A DNA stretch of 41,794 nucleotides from Gammaproteobacteria bacterium (GCA_003646305.1 QNFJ01000001.1:1-41794); one strand, 5' to 3'. Counted from the stretch's first letter, positions 15,962-25,277 are shown. A program made the numbers and translations. The notes: generated from the sequence alone by a model not told the origin.

Positions 15962-17011
15962 ATGAATCTTATGTGGAAAATAGTGATCAGCTTTACCCTT
16001 GTGCTTTTGGCCGGCTGTCAATCTGAGGAGGCTCAACAAGATAGCGCACCTCCCTGGGTGAAAACCTTTGTTATTCAGCCACGAAGTGGCGCAGAACGCG
16101 TTTTATCGGGCACGGTACGGGCGCGTCATGAAATGCCGATTGCATTTCGAATTAATGGCCGAATTGAACAGCGTGCAGTTGATGCGGGGCAGCGGGTTAA
16201 AAGCGGCACCTTATTATTCGCACTGGATCCCAGTGATTTAGAGAAAGAGCTGGATGCACGCAAAGCTGAAGTTTCAGCAGCAAAAACGGCAATATCTGTC
16301 GCTGAGGCAGATGTTGTACGAGGTCACGATCTGCTAAAGAAAGAGTTTATCAGTCAGCAATCTCTTGATCGTTTCAATCTAGTTAAGCGTGAAGCGCAAG
16401 AACGGATGAATGCGGCATTGGCTCGGCTTGAGCAGGCTAAAAATGCACTGACTTACGCAAGGTTAACTGCAGAATCTGATGGGTTGCTAACAGAAGTTAC
16501 AGGTGAACAGGGAGAGGTGGTTGCAGCGGGCCAGAGTATCGCTATTTTGGCAAAAGAGGGTGAACTGGAAGTTGAACTTTTTTTTCCGGAAGAGATGAAA
16601 CCGCCAGCCAGCGGCCTGGTTATGCCAAGGAATGGGAAACCGATACCTTTAAAGTTAAGAGAGGTCGCGGGAGCTGCTGATGCGGTGAGTCATACTTGGC
16701 GAGCCCGTTATAGCGTTCGTGCCAGTGGCGATAAGCTGGCACTTGGAAATATTGTCCGCGCTATCTTCAAGCGGGTGGAAAAATCACCTGATAGCCTTGA
16801 AGTGCCTCTGGCAGCGCTGGATGAGCGAGGAGGAACGCCTCGTATCTGGGTCATTAGAGATGAACACGCGCAGCCCCTATCGATTGAATTGATTTCGCTT
16901 GGAACAGAGACGGCCCTGATCAAGACCAAATTGTCAGCGGGTAGCCGCGTCATTGCGCTTGGAACGCACCTGTTGAAGCCCGGAATGGCTGTTCAGCCTT
17001 TACCCCAATGA
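15962..17011 (+). CDS. RND efflux periplasmic adaptor (membrane-fusion) lipoprotein
   Basis: A 349-residue HlyD/AcrA-type adaptor. The N-terminus is a lipoprotein signal with lipobox LLAGC (Cys19), so it should be anchored to the inner membrane facing the periplasm. It shows the biotinyl-lipoyl-like half motifs (FRINGRIEQ...VDAGQRVKSGTLLFALD), a coiled-coil hairpin at about residues 85-145 rich in Ala, Glu and Lys, and the return half GEQGEVVAAGQSIAIL. It links the inner-membrane pump encoded next to an outer-membrane channel, which is not in the window. The ATGA overlap with the pump gene shows coupling. Confidence 0.92.
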   Translation: MNLMWKIVISFTLVLLAGCQSEEAQQDSAPPWVKTFVIQPRSGAERVLSGTVRARHEMPIAFRINGRIEQRAVDAGQRVKSGTLLFALDPSDLEKELDARKAEVSAAKTAISVAEADVVRGHDLLKKEFISQQSLDRFNLVKREAQERMNAALARLEQAKNALTYARLTAESDGLLTEVTGEQGEVVAAGQSIAILAKEGELEVELFFPEEMKPPASGLVMPRNGKPIPLKLREVAGAADAVSHTWRARYSVRASGDKLALGNIVRAIFKRVEKSPDSLEVPLAALDERGGTPRIWVIRDEHAQPLSIELISLGTETALIKTKLSAGSRVIALGTHLLKPGMAVQPLPQ

Positions 17012-20000
17012 GTTTCCCTAATCTGTCTGCTCTGGCGGTAAAAGAGCGTTCAGTTACGCTGTTTTTCCTGATTCTATCGATACTTGCCGGTATCTACTCC
17101 TTTAGTTTTCTAGGACGAGCCGAAGACCCTTCTTTTACGGTCAGAATGATGGTGGTTTCCGTTATCTGGCCTGGGGCGGATGCGAACGACCTGCAAGATC
17201 AGGTGGTTGACCGGTTAGAAAAACGGATTCAGGAAGTTAAGTACCTCGATAATATTGTCACAACTGTTCGTCCGGGGCGCGCTGATTTACTCGTTGAGTT
17301 TAAGGATTACTCTCCTGCCGAGATTGTTCCTGACCTTTACTATGAGGTCAGGAAACGCATGCTGGATGAAAAAGAGACGTTACCGGATGGTGTAATCGGG
17401 CCGCTGGTGAATGATGATTTCTCGGATGTTTATTTCAGCCTGATTTCCCTGGCCGCACCGGGTCTGCCGCTGCGGCAGTTGACGCGTGAAGTAGAACAGA
17501 TCCGCGATCGTGTACAGCGGATTGAAGGGGTGCATAAGGCGCTGTTGTTTGGTGAGAGACCAGAAAGGGTTTTTGTCGAGTTTGATAATGCCAAGCTGGT
17601 TAATTTAGGGATTTCTACGCAGGCGGTTTTTGAGGCGATCAAGAACCAGAACCGTCTTTTACCCGCTGGTCTGCTGGAAACTGACGGGCCGCGCATCTAT
17701 TTGCGGCTTGATGCTGATCTGAGTAATCCAGAAGAGCTGGCAAAGATGCCGATCCGGATTGGTAAAAAGGTCATTAATCTATCCGATATTGCAACGATCC
17801 GCCGCGGTTACGAGGAGCCACCCACTTACATGGTGCGAGCAGGAGGGGAGGATACACTGCTTCTGGGCATTATTATGAAGGAGGGAGAAAATGGCTTGGA
17901 CCTCGGGGAACGGATGGCTGAATTCCTCGATAAAGAGCGCTCTCGACTGCCGTTAGGAATGGAGTTGACCCAGCTAACGAATCAGGCTGAAGCGATTTCT
18001 GGTGCGGTGAATCTGTTCCAGATCAAGTTTCTCGTTGCCGTTATAGTCGTTGTACTGGTCAGTATTTTTGCCATCGGTCTGCGGGCGGGGTTGGTCATTG
18101 GTATTGCTGTTCCGCTCACTCTGGGGCTGACCTTTTTGGTGATGCATAGCTCGGGGATGACGTTGAATAGAGTCAGTTTGGGGGCTTTGATTCTTGCGCT
18201 GGGGCTTCTGGTCGATGATGCCATCATTGCGATTGAAATGATGATGGTGAAGATGGAGGAGGGCTGGGGTCGAGTACGAGCCGCATCACATGCCTGGAAT
18301 GTAACGGCAGCACCGATGCTCTTTGGTACCTTGGTAACCGTTGCCGGGTTTGTGCCGATCGGTTTTGCAAAATCTTCTACGGGCGAATATGCAGGGGGTA
18401 TTTTCTGGGTATTGGCCATTGCTTTACTGATTTCCTGGTTGGTTGCTGTAACCTTCACGCCTTATCTTGGTGTGAGAATGTTGAAGGTGATGGCAACGAG
18501 CCATCACACGACAGAGTCGCTCTATCAAACAACGGGTTTTTGCCGTTTGCGTCGCATTGTTCGCTGGTGCGTTGATAATCGAAAAACAGTTGTAACTAGC
18601 ACCGTTTTGCTGCTGATAATTTCCATTGTCGGCATGGTGGGTGTGGTGCAAAAGCAGTTCTTTCCCAGTTCAGATCGTCCCGAAGTGTTGATTAGTGTTT
18701 TTCATCCGCAGGGCAGTGCGATTAAGGCAACCGATAAAACGGTTCAGAAACTTGAAAAAGTACTGAAAGAAATGGGTGAAGTGAAAACACTTTCTGCCTA
18801 TATTGGTGCTGGGCCTCCGCGCTTTTTTATCTCCGAAAACCCAGAGCTTCCCAACCCGGCTTTTGCCAAATTGATTGTTGTCACGCACGATGAAGAGGCG
18901 CGAGACACAGTGATGGCCGAAATTACCAGAAGAGTTAATGAAGGGGAGTTTCCGGAGGCGCGAGTGAGGGTTGTTCGCCTATTATATGGGCCACCGGTTG
19001 TCTGGCCGGTTAGCTTTCGAGTGGTCGGTGCTGACCCTCTGCAATTGCGGCATATTGGTCATAAACTTAGAGAGATCATGGCGGCTAATCCTCATACGCA
19101 TGATGCTCACCTGGAGTGGGATGAGCGAGTGCCGGTATTACACCTGGTAATGGAGCCAGACCGTCTTCGGTTGATGGGTTTGACGCCGAGTGATGTGGCC
19201 CAGCAATTACAGTTTGAGCTGAATGGTGTGCCGGTTACGCAGTTACGAGAGAACATTCGTAGTGTGGAATTGCGAGCAAGGGGTAATGCCGCTTCATTCG
19301 TTGGTTATCAAGACCTGGAGATTCGTACTCGTGATGGGCGCAAAGTTCCACTATCGCAGTTAGGGCGGTTAGAGGTTCAATACGAAGAACCGGTGATCAA
19401 ACGTTATAACCGGGAACCTTTCCTTGCGGTAGAAGCCGATATCAGGAATGCTCAGGCGAATGACGTGACTGCTGCGATATGGAAAGCTTCAGAAACGTTT
19501 CGTAGCGAACTCCCGGAAGGTTATCGAATTGATATTGGTGGTGCGGTTGAGCAGTCGGCTAAAGCGGATGCTTCTATTCAGAAACTGCAACCGTTAATGA
19601 TCGCGTTGATGCTGATCTTTATCATGTTGCAGATGCGCTCATTTACTGGAACGTTTATTGTGCTAGCCACCGCGCCACTCGGCGTGATCGGCGCAACATT
19701 AGCATTACTGCTATTTAATCAGGCTTTTGGGTTCGTGGCGCTACTCGGATTGATTGGACTTGCTGGGATTTTGATGCGCAATACGCTGATATTGACCCAG
19801 CAAGTGACCGATAATCTTGAAGAGGGGATGGATGCAGTCGAGGCCGTTGTAGAAGCTGCTGTTCGTCGGGCACGCCCAGTGATGCTGACCGCAGTTGCAG
19901 CGATGCTGGCATTTATACCGTTAACAATGGACAGCTTTTGGGGCCCACTTGCTTATGTGCTGATTGGTGGTGTTGCGGTTGGCACGGTGATTACGCTGCT

Positions 20001-20049
20001 ATTTGTGCCCGCTTTGTATGCACTGTTTTTTAAGCTTAAAACAACCTGA
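17008..20049 (+). CDS. RND efflux transporter permease
   Basis: A 1013-residue resistance-nodulation-division inner-membrane pump, the usual size. Both repeats of the family are present: a first transmembrane helix near residues 17-35, large periplasmic loops, and a helix cluster from about residue 330. The proton-relay pair in helix 4 is Asp403-Asp404 (LLVDDAI). The second half has the matching helix cluster with LGLIGLAGILMRN. Drive is the proton gradient. The LGRAEDPSF start is typical of the hydrophobic/amphiphile exporter branch. Its place inside a catabolic run suggests export of toxic hydrocarbons, lipophilic acids or overflow metabolites; that is inference. Confidence 0.94.
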   Translation: MSFPNLSALAVKERSVTLFFLILSILAGIYSFSFLGRAEDPSFTVRMMVVSVIWPGADANDLQDQVVDRLEKRIQEVKYLDNIVTTVRPGRADLLVEFKDYSPAEIVPDLYYEVRKRMLDEKETLPDGVIGPLVNDDFSDVYFSLISLAAPGLPLRQLTREVEQIRDRVQRIEGVHKALLFGERPERVFVEFDNAKLVNLGISTQAVFEAIKNQNRLLPAGLLETDGPRIYLRLDADLSNPEELAKMPIRIGKKVINLSDIATIRRGYEEPPTYMVRAGGEDTLLLGIIMKEGENGLDLGERMAEFLDKERSRLPLGMELTQLTNQAEAISGAVNLFQIKFLVAVIVVVLVSIFAIGLRAGLVIGIAVPLTLGLTFLVMHSSGMTLNRVSLGALILALGLLVDDAIIAIEMMMVKMEEGWGRVRAASHAWNVTAAPMLFGTLVTVAGFVPIGFAKSSTGEYAGGIFWVLAIALLISWLVAVTFTPYLGVRMLKVMATSHHTTESLYQTTGFCRLRRIVRWCVDNRKTVVTSTVLLLIISIVGMVGVVQKQFFPSSDRPEVLISVFHPQGSAIKATDKTVQKLEKVLKEMGEVKTLSAYIGAGPPRFFISENPELPNPAFAKLIVVTHDEEARDTVMAEITRRVNEGEFPEARVRVVRLLYGPPVVWPVSFRVVGADPLQLRHIGHKLREIMAANPHTHDAHLEWDERVPVLHLVMEPDRLRLMGLTPSDVAQQLQFELNGVPVTQLRENIRSVELRARGNAASFVGYQDLEIRTRDGRKVPLSQLGRLEVQYEEPVIKRYNREPFLAVEADIRNAQANDVTAAIWKASETFRSELPEGYRIDIGGAVEQSAKADASIQKLQPLMIALMLIFIMLQMRSFTGTFIVLATAPLGVIGATLALLLFNQAFGFVALLGLIGLAGILMRNTLILTQQVTDNLEEGMDAVEAVVEAAVRRARPVMLTAVAAMLAFIPLTMDSFWGPLAYVLIGGVAVGTVITLLFVPALYALFFKLKTT

Positions 20050-20103
20050 TGCGGCCGCCACGGTAAGGTAAGTAAAAGGTTAGCAAGCTGGAGTAATCTA
20101 CGG

Positions 20104-21078
20104 ATGTTTAAAACAAAAATCACAGAACTGCTTGGCATAAAGTACCCCATTATCGGCGGCACGATGATGTCCATATCAAAGGCCGAGTTTGTTGCAGCCA
20201 TTTCAAATGCGGGTGGTCTGGGGATTCTTGCCTCGGCGATTTACAAATCCAAAGAGGAATTTTCTGAAGCGATTGATATTGTTCAGTCAAACACTGACAA
20301 ACCTTTTGCGGTAAACCTCAACCTTTTCCCCTCCATGCGACCTGTCGATAATGAAGATTATGTACAGATCATGGTTGATAAAGGAGTGAAGATTGTTGAA
20401 ACATCGGGGCATGCAGCACCGGAAAAATTGAGCGCAATGTTCAAAGAGGCCGGCATGATCTGGCTGCATAAGTGTGTTGGTGCGCGCTATGCAAAAAAAG
20501 CCGAATCGTTAGGGGCTGATGCAGTGACGGTTGTGGGTTATGAGAATGGTGGTGCGACCGGAAAACTGGATATATCGACGTTGGTTTTAATTCCTACTGT
20601 GGTCGATGCGGTCAATATTCCGGTTACAGGTGGAGGGGGTGTTGCCGATGGCAGAGGGTTGCTTGCTGTGTTATCCGCAGGTGCCGATGCGGTCATTATA
20701 GGGAGTCGTCTGATGATGACTAAAGAGTGCCCCATTCATGATGATTTAAAGCAGGCTTTTCTGAATGCCTCCGAACTCGATACGTCGCTGGTTATGCGCT
20801 CAATCGGAGCAACGCATCGGGTCTGGAATAACCAGGCAGCAAAAAACTGTATTGTGATGGAAGATAAAGGGGCGACATTCGAAGAGCTTCTACCGATCAT
20901 AATGGGCGATAACGCCAGGAAAATGTATTCGGAAGGAGATCTCGATGCAGGATTGGTTTCACTTAGTCAGTCTGTTGGGTTGGCTCACGACATCCCTACC
21001 GTGAAAGAATTGTTGGATCGAGTAATGATGGAAGCGCAACAAACCGTTCAGCGCTTAAATAATATTTTCCCCCGTTAG
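20104..21078 (+). CDS. Nitronate monooxygenase/FabK-like FMN flavoprotein
   Basis: A 324-residue TIM-barrel flavoprotein of the 2-nitropropane dioxygenase family. Visible motifs are the N-terminal TELLGIKYPIIGG, SNAGGLGILAS near residue 38, YENGGATG, and the phosphate-binding VTGGGGVADGRG and GADAVIIGSR. Members include true nitronate monooxygenases, FabK enoyl reductase and IpdC of steroid ring C/D degradation, which acts on a CoA thioester. In this CoA-ester cluster, right before an enoyl-CoA hydratase, a double-bond or CoA-ester redox role is likelier than nitronate oxidation. It lacks the usual proteobacterial HGG-type catalytic His motif as far as I can see (reads GGATG where others have GGHTG). 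Confidence 0.82.
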   Translation: MFKTKITELLGIKYPIIGGTMMSISKAEFVAAISNAGGLGILASAIYKSKEEFSEAIDIVQSNTDKPFAVNLNLFPSMRPVDNEDYVQIMVDKGVKIVETSGHAAPEKLSAMFKEAGMIWLHKCVGARYAKKAESLGADAVTVVGYENGGATGKLDISTLVLIPTVVDAVNIPVTGGGGVADGRGLLAVLSAGADAVIIGSRLMMTKECPIHDDLKQAFLNASELDTSLVMRSIGATHRVWNNQAAKNCIVMEDKGATFEELLPIIMGDNARKMYSEGDLDAGLVSLSQSVGLAHDIPTVKELLDRVMMEAQQTVQRLNNIFPR

Positions 21079-21107
21079 AGGGACTAGAAAAGTTAAGGGA
21101 GAGAGAG

Positions 21108-21869
21108 ATGGGATATGCAGGCGTTATTTATGAAAAGAAAGGCCACGTTGCCTTAATCACCTTAAATGAACCCGAGAAATTGAATGCGTTGAGCATGAAT
21201 ATTCGAGAAGGTTTAGAGCGTGCTTTCGAAGAAATCGAAAATGATAACGACGTTAGATCTGTGGTTATTACCGGTGCAGGAGAGAAATCTTTCTGTGCAG
21301 GAGCGGATATTAGCGGACTGAAATTTGAAGCCAGTTACATTAAAACCTTTTTAGGTAGCATCCTCGATACCCTGGCAATTGGTGAAAGTTGCAAAAAGCC
21401 GGTGATCTCAGCGGTGAATGGATTCGCTTTTGGTGGCGGATTCGAGTTGGCGATTGGTTCAGACTTTATTATCGCTTCCGAAAAAGCAAAATTTGGCGTT
21501 CCGGAAATTAATCTTGGCCTTCTACCAGGGTTTGCGATTGTTCGGTTGGGGAACATTATTGGGCGGCAAAAAGCTAAAGAGATGAGCATGGTGGGTGACC
21601 CGATCTCAGCTCAGGAAGCAAAAGAGCTTGGTTTAGTACTGGATGTGGTCGCACACGATGAAGTACTCAACAGAGCAATGGAGCTGGCTGAGAAATTGGC
21701 GAGTAAACCACAAGCGGCAATACAGCTGGCGAAATCGGCTTACAACCTTGGTTTGGGTGGTGATGATATTCGATATGCTAAAGATGCCATGCCATTCCTC
21801 TTTCTGACGGAAGACAGTAAAGAGGGGATTACCGCATTTATGGAAAAACGGAAACCGAATTTCTCTTAA
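21108..21869 (+). CDS. Enoyl-CoA hydratase/isomerase family protein
   Basis: A 253-residue crotonase-fold protein. Both canonical catalytic glutamates appear in place: GGGFELAIGSD and FGVPEINLGLLPG. The usual GGTQRL after the second motif is changed to FAIVRL. It should hydrate an enoyl-CoA or, as several relatives do, isomerise or hydrolyse a beta-diketone. The strong ribosome site GGGAGAGAGAG and 29-base gap tie it to the flavoprotein before it. An EchA20-like ring hydrolase role is conceivable because EchA20 and IpdC genes neighbour each other in steroid clusters, but I see no residue signature proving it. Confidence 0.87.
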   Translation: MGYAGVIYEKKGHVALITLNEPEKLNALSMNIREGLERAFEEIENDNDVRSVVITGAGEKSFCAGADISGLKFEASYIKTFLGSILDTLAIGESCKKPVISAVNGFAFGGGFELAIGSDFIIASEKAKFGVPEINLGLLPGFAIVRLGNIIGRQKAKEMSMVGDPISAQEAKELGLVLDVVAHDEVLNRAMELAEKLASKPQAAIQLAKSAYNLGLGGDDIRYAKDAMPFLFLTEDSKEGITAFMEKRKPNFS

Positions 21870-21896
21870 AACTTCAGCTTTTTGTAAGGAAAACCG

Positions 21897-22373
21897 ATGA
21901 AACAAGAGGCCAGTACCGACAAGCCCCTGGGCAGTTACTTTACCGCCAAGCGGACAATATTTGATGCAGATATTTGTACTTTTGTGAATGTTGGTGGCTT
22001 GCATGAGCCGTTGTTCATTGATATGGAATATGTCAAAACAAACATGCCACCATCACACCATAAGCGATTCGCTCCAGGCCCTTTCTTAATGACAATGGGG
22101 ATGGGGCTGGTCGCCCCGCTTTTGCTCACCGTTCTGGATGATATTTCAAAGAGCCAGCCTTTCGGGCTGATGAAAGGGATGGTCAACGTTAATGCCGATA
22201 TAAAAGCACCCGGATATATTGGAGACACCGTGCAGGTCGAACTTATCCCTCGCATTAAATCGGTAACCAAATCGGGTAATGTACTATTAACTTTGCAGCA
22301 TATTATGCGCAATCAGGATGATTTGGCTATCGTAGATTTTGTAGAAACGGTGATGCTCGGCCCAGCTGAGTAA
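21897..22373 (+). CDS. MaoC-like hotdog protein, catalytic Asp apparently replaced
   Basis: A 158-residue hotdog-fold protein. The segment NVGGLHEPLFID aligns with the D...NPLHxD motif of MaoC hydratases: His36 is kept, but the position five residues earlier is Asn31 where Asp is expected. RFAPGPFLMTMGMGL matches the following R.xHGxL helix. It may be an inactive or modified dehydratase, or a binding subunit for the enzymes next to it. It follows the hydratase by 27 bases with TGTAAGGA upstream. Confidence 0.72.
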   Translation: MKQEASTDKPLGSYFTAKRTIFDADICTFVNVGGLHEPLFIDMEYVKTNMPPSHHKRFAPGPFLMTMGMGLVAPLLLTVLDDISKSQPFGLMKGMVNVNADIKAPGYIGDTVQVELIPRIKSVTKSGNVLLTLQHIMRNQDDLAIVDFVETVMLGPAE

Positions 22374-22506
22374 GCTAATGAGTCGTTTGCTATCCAAAGG
22401 AAATTAGCAAGGGGAATAGGCTGTTTACAGAAAAACGTAAGAGGTAGAAGCACAAGAAATTCGCATTTTTTATTAATAGTAAATTTAGAATTATTCAGGA
22501 GAAATC

Positions 22507-24066
22507 ATGAATCTGTCTCAATGTGTTAATAGAGCTGTCCAATTTAACCCTCAGGGGTTAGCAACGGTTTTTGGGGAACGAAAACATACCTGGACAGAGT
22601 TTAAAGAGCGTATTGCTCGTTTGGCGCAAGGGCTAAAAGGACTGGGTGTAGAAAATGATGACCGGGTTGCCATCCTTGCGCTGAACAGCGACCGTTATCT
22701 GGAATATTTCTTTGCCGTCCCCTGGGCGGGGGGGATGGTTGTGCCGATCAATATTCGCCTGGCACCACCGGAAATTATTTTCACCCTGAATGATTCAGAA
22801 ACAAAAGTGCTGATTGTTGATGATGTTTTTGCAGCCATGCTACCCGTCCTGAAAGGTAAGCTGGATACGGTCACCCAAATTGTTTTTGTGGGTGAGGGTG
22901 AAACACCCGAAGGTTGTGTGAGTTATGAAGCGTTAGTTGAAAACAGCCAGCCTGCTGAAGATGCAGGCCGTTGCGATGAAGATTTGGCAGGACTGTTTTA
23001 CACAGGTGGCACAACGGGAAGATCCAAAGGGGTGATGCTGACGCATAATAACTTACTCAGTAATGCCTTGAATATTACCCCTGCAATGCAGATAAATGAT
23101 GAAGTCATCTACCTGCACTCTGCACCGATGTTTCACCTAGCCGATTGTGCGTCAACATTTGCCGTCACTCTCGCGGGCGGCAGCCACAGCTTTACACCAA
23201 AATTTGATCCCGAAGAGACCTTAAAAACGATCGTTGCAGACAAAGTCACTAACTGCCTGTTAGTGCCGACAATGCTAAATATGTTGGTTAATTTTCCGGG
23301 GCTTGAAAAATATGATTTATCGAGCTTTAAAAGAGTTTTATACGGCGCCTCCCCAATGCCCGAAGCGGTATTATTGAAAGCGATGCAGCTACTACCAGGT
23401 TGTCAGTTTATGCAAGGCTATGGCATGACCGAAGCATCGCCGCTAATTACTTTTCTGGATGCTAAATACCACGATCTTGATGGGCCTTATGCTGGTCGTT
23501 TAAAATCGGCAGGCCGTGCGGGGGTGGCGGTTGAGCTTAAAATTGCGGATGAAGATGACAAAGAACTGCCTCTTGGTGAGGTGGGTGAAGTGCTCACTCG
23601 AGGCCCTCATACAATGAAAGGGTATTGGAAGATGGAAGCGCTGAGTGAGGAAACCTTACGAGGTGGCTGGTTGCATACGGCTGATATGGGTTATATGGAT
23701 GAAGAAGGCTTTATCTATATTGTCGATCGCTCCAAAGATATGATTATTTCAGGTGGTGAAAATGTCTATTCTACCGAAACTGAAAATGCGATTTATCAAC
23801 ATCCCGCAGTAAGGGAGTGCGCGGTAATCGGCATTCCACATAAAGATTGGGGTGAGCAGGTTCATGCGGTGGTGGTGTTGAGTGAAGGACAACAGCTCAC
23901 TGAAGAGGCGCTAAAAAAATATTGCGCGGAGTTGATCGCTGGTTATAAATGTCCACGCAGCATCAGCTTTCAGAAAGAACCTCTACCTGTCAGCGGAGCG
24001 GGTAAAATCTTAAAAGCTGATTTACGCAAGCCCTACTGGGAAGGGCAAGATAAAGGGGTTAGCTGA
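22507..24066 (+). CDS. Acyl-CoA synthetase (AMP-forming, FadD-like)
   Basis: A 519-residue class I adenylate-forming ligase. The P-loop YTGGTTGRSKG is at residues 165-175, GYGMTEASP follows in the N-domain, then GWLHTADMGYMDEEGF and the hinge VDRSKDMIISGGENVY; the catalytic lysine of the C-domain is probably Lys500 (GAGKILK). It turns a free carboxylic acid into acyl-CoA with ATP. As the only full-length FadD-type ligase here it is the best candidate for activating the incoming alicyclic or branched acid. A 133-base gap and a strong AGGAGAAATC ribosome site precede it, so it may have its own promoter. Confidence 0.92.
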   Translation: MNLSQCVNRAVQFNPQGLATVFGERKHTWTEFKERIARLAQGLKGLGVENDDRVAILALNSDRYLEYFFAVPWAGGMVVPINIRLAPPEIIFTLNDSETKVLIVDDVFAAMLPVLKGKLDTVTQIVFVGEGETPEGCVSYEALVENSQPAEDAGRCDEDLAGLFYTGGTTGRSKGVMLTHNNLLSNALNITPAMQINDEVIYLHSAPMFHLADCASTFAVTLAGGSHSFTPKFDPEETLKTIVADKVTNCLLVPTMLNMLVNFPGLEKYDLSSFKRVLYGASPMPEAVLLKAMQLLPGCQFMQGYGMTEASPLITFLDAKYHDLDGPYAGRLKSAGRAGVAVELKIADEDDKELPLGEVGEVLTRGPHTMKGYWKMEALSEETLRGGWLHTADMGYMDEEGFIYIVDRSKDMIISGGENVYSTETENAIYQHPAVRECAVIGIPHKDWGEQVHAVVVLSEGQQLTEEALKKYCAELIAGYKCPRSISFQKEPLPVSGAGKILKADLRKPYWEGQDKGVS

Positions 24067-24296
24067 GAATGGCGGCTACATATGATTAATCATTTCAAGC
24101 GGTTTGGTGTTATTTGATGGCCTCTATATCCTTTGAAAAACTGATCGATGATGAAGGGTTTGAAAATTCATAAATTCCAATCAAAGGAGTGTAAATTAAC
24201 AGGTTCTGTAGTAGGATTTGTAGGCTAAATAGTGGTAAAGGTAGATATTTAGATTTCAATTTCACAGTTTAAATAATATTCACAACGGAGAAAATA
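24067..24296. other. Non-coding gap upstream of the solute-binding protein gene
   Basis: 230 AT-rich bases with no convincing gene. A perfect palindrome ATGATTAATCAT is present at the left side (about 24080-24091) and GGAGAAAATA ends the gap as ribosome site for the next gene. No clear terminator with a T-tract is seen after the ligase, and no promoter box stands out enough to call. Confidence 0.5.
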
Positions 24297-25157
24297 ATGA
24301 AGCAAGGAATTGTGTTTTTTACACTAATGACTATTTTGTTTTCAGGTGCAAGTTTTGCTAGCGAAGACTCTACACTTGAACAGATAAAAAAGACGGGGGA
24401 AATACGGATTGGATACCGCAAAAACGAGCCTCCTATGTCATTTTTGGATAAAGACAATCAACCAATAGGGTACTCAATAGAGCTTTGTTTAAACGTAGTG
24501 AAAGAAGTGAAAATTTTACTGAAGACACCAAACATCACAGTAACGTATGTTCCTGTTACAGCATCTAATCGCTTTGATGCTTTAATAGACAATAAAATTG
24601 ATATTCTTTGTGGTTCAACAACCAAAACACTCTCACGCTCAGAACTGGTCGATTTTACGCAACTATCATTTGTTACAGGAGCTGATTTGCTTAGCCTGAA
24701 AGCTAATAGAATAGCTTCAGTTTCAAGCCTTAAAGACAAAAAAGTTGCAGTGGTAAAAGATACAACTACCGAGGCAACGTTAAAGTCAGCTCTGAAGAGA
24801 CTGGAAAGCAATGCAAAAGTTATCACGGTTGCTTCTGCCAAAGAGGGTATAAAAGCTGTTGAAGATGGCAAGGTAGATGCCTTTTCGTCTGACCAGATTA
24901 TATTGATTGGGCTGATCGTCACTCATGAAGGTTCGGATAAATTTATACTGTCTGACCAGGTCTTTTCATACGAACCTTTTGCACTTGCAGTTAGACGAAA
25001 TGACTCTGAGTTTAGACTTATTGCTGATCGTGCAATCTCAAAGCTGAGTAGGACTGGGAATATTACACAAGTCTATAAGACTTGGTTTGGGCAATATATT
25101 ACGGAGATCCCTAGTTTGCTTGGTGCAGTATATATGCTGAATGCAATACCTGAATAG
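24297..25157 (+). CDS. Periplasmic solute-binding protein, family 3 (amino-acid ABC type), orphan
   Basis: A 286-residue protein starting with a Sec signal peptide (MKQGIVFFTLMTILFSGASFA, cleavage likely after Ala21). The mature part begins STLEQIKKTGEIRIGYRKNEPPMSFLD, the standard opening of SBP_bac_3 proteins such as the glutamate/aspartate binder GltI, and has two lobes with DFTQLSFVTGADLL and the VDAFSSDQIIL hinge region. No permease or ATPase gene is next to it, so it either serves a transporter encoded elsewhere or a sensory role. Its DNA is visibly more AT-rich than the catabolic genes on either side, suggesting a different origin. The ligand is unknown; amino acids or a dicarboxylate are typical for the family. 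Confidence 0.88.
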   Translation: MKQGIVFFTLMTILFSGASFASEDSTLEQIKKTGEIRIGYRKNEPPMSFLDKDNQPIGYSIELCLNVVKEVKILLKTPNITVTYVPVTASNRFDALIDNKIDILCGSTTKTLSRSELVDFTQLSFVTGADLLSLKANRIASVSSLKDKKVAVVKDTTTEATLKSALKRLESNAKVITVASAKEGIKAVEDGKVDAFSSDQIILIGLIVTHEGSDKFILSDQVFSYEPFALAVRRNDSEFRLIADRAISKLSRTGNITQVYKTWFGQYITEIPSLLGAVYMLNAIPE

Positions 25158-25210
25158 TTAGCATAATTAACACTCTTTTGGGAGCCTGGCCTCCTGTTGA
25201 GATGTAAATT

Positions 25211-25277
25211 GCTCCGCCATCACTAGACACTCTTTAAAGTTACAATGACCCTAAAGAGTGTCTAGTGATGGCGGGGC
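25211..25277. repeat. 26-bp near-perfect inverted repeat between convergent operons
   Basis: The 26 bases at 25211-25236 are the reverse complement of 25252-25277 with a single mismatch (third base of the left arm), around a 15-base loop. It lies between the ends of the solute-binding protein gene (plus) and the minus-strand operon, so a bidirectional transcription barrier is a natural role. There is no T-tract on either side, so it is not a typical intrinsic terminator. It could also be the joined ends of a lost mobile element or a dispersed palindromic repeat. Confidence 0.75.

Noticed and set aside
20104..22373. A steroid C/D-ring degradation block (IpdC, EchA20, IpdAB)
   Set aside because: The flavoprotein and hydratase could be IpdC- and EchA20-like, but no IpdA/IpdB, FadD3-specific or ring A/B cleavage genes are seen, and BadI/PimCD point to a single-ring substrate.
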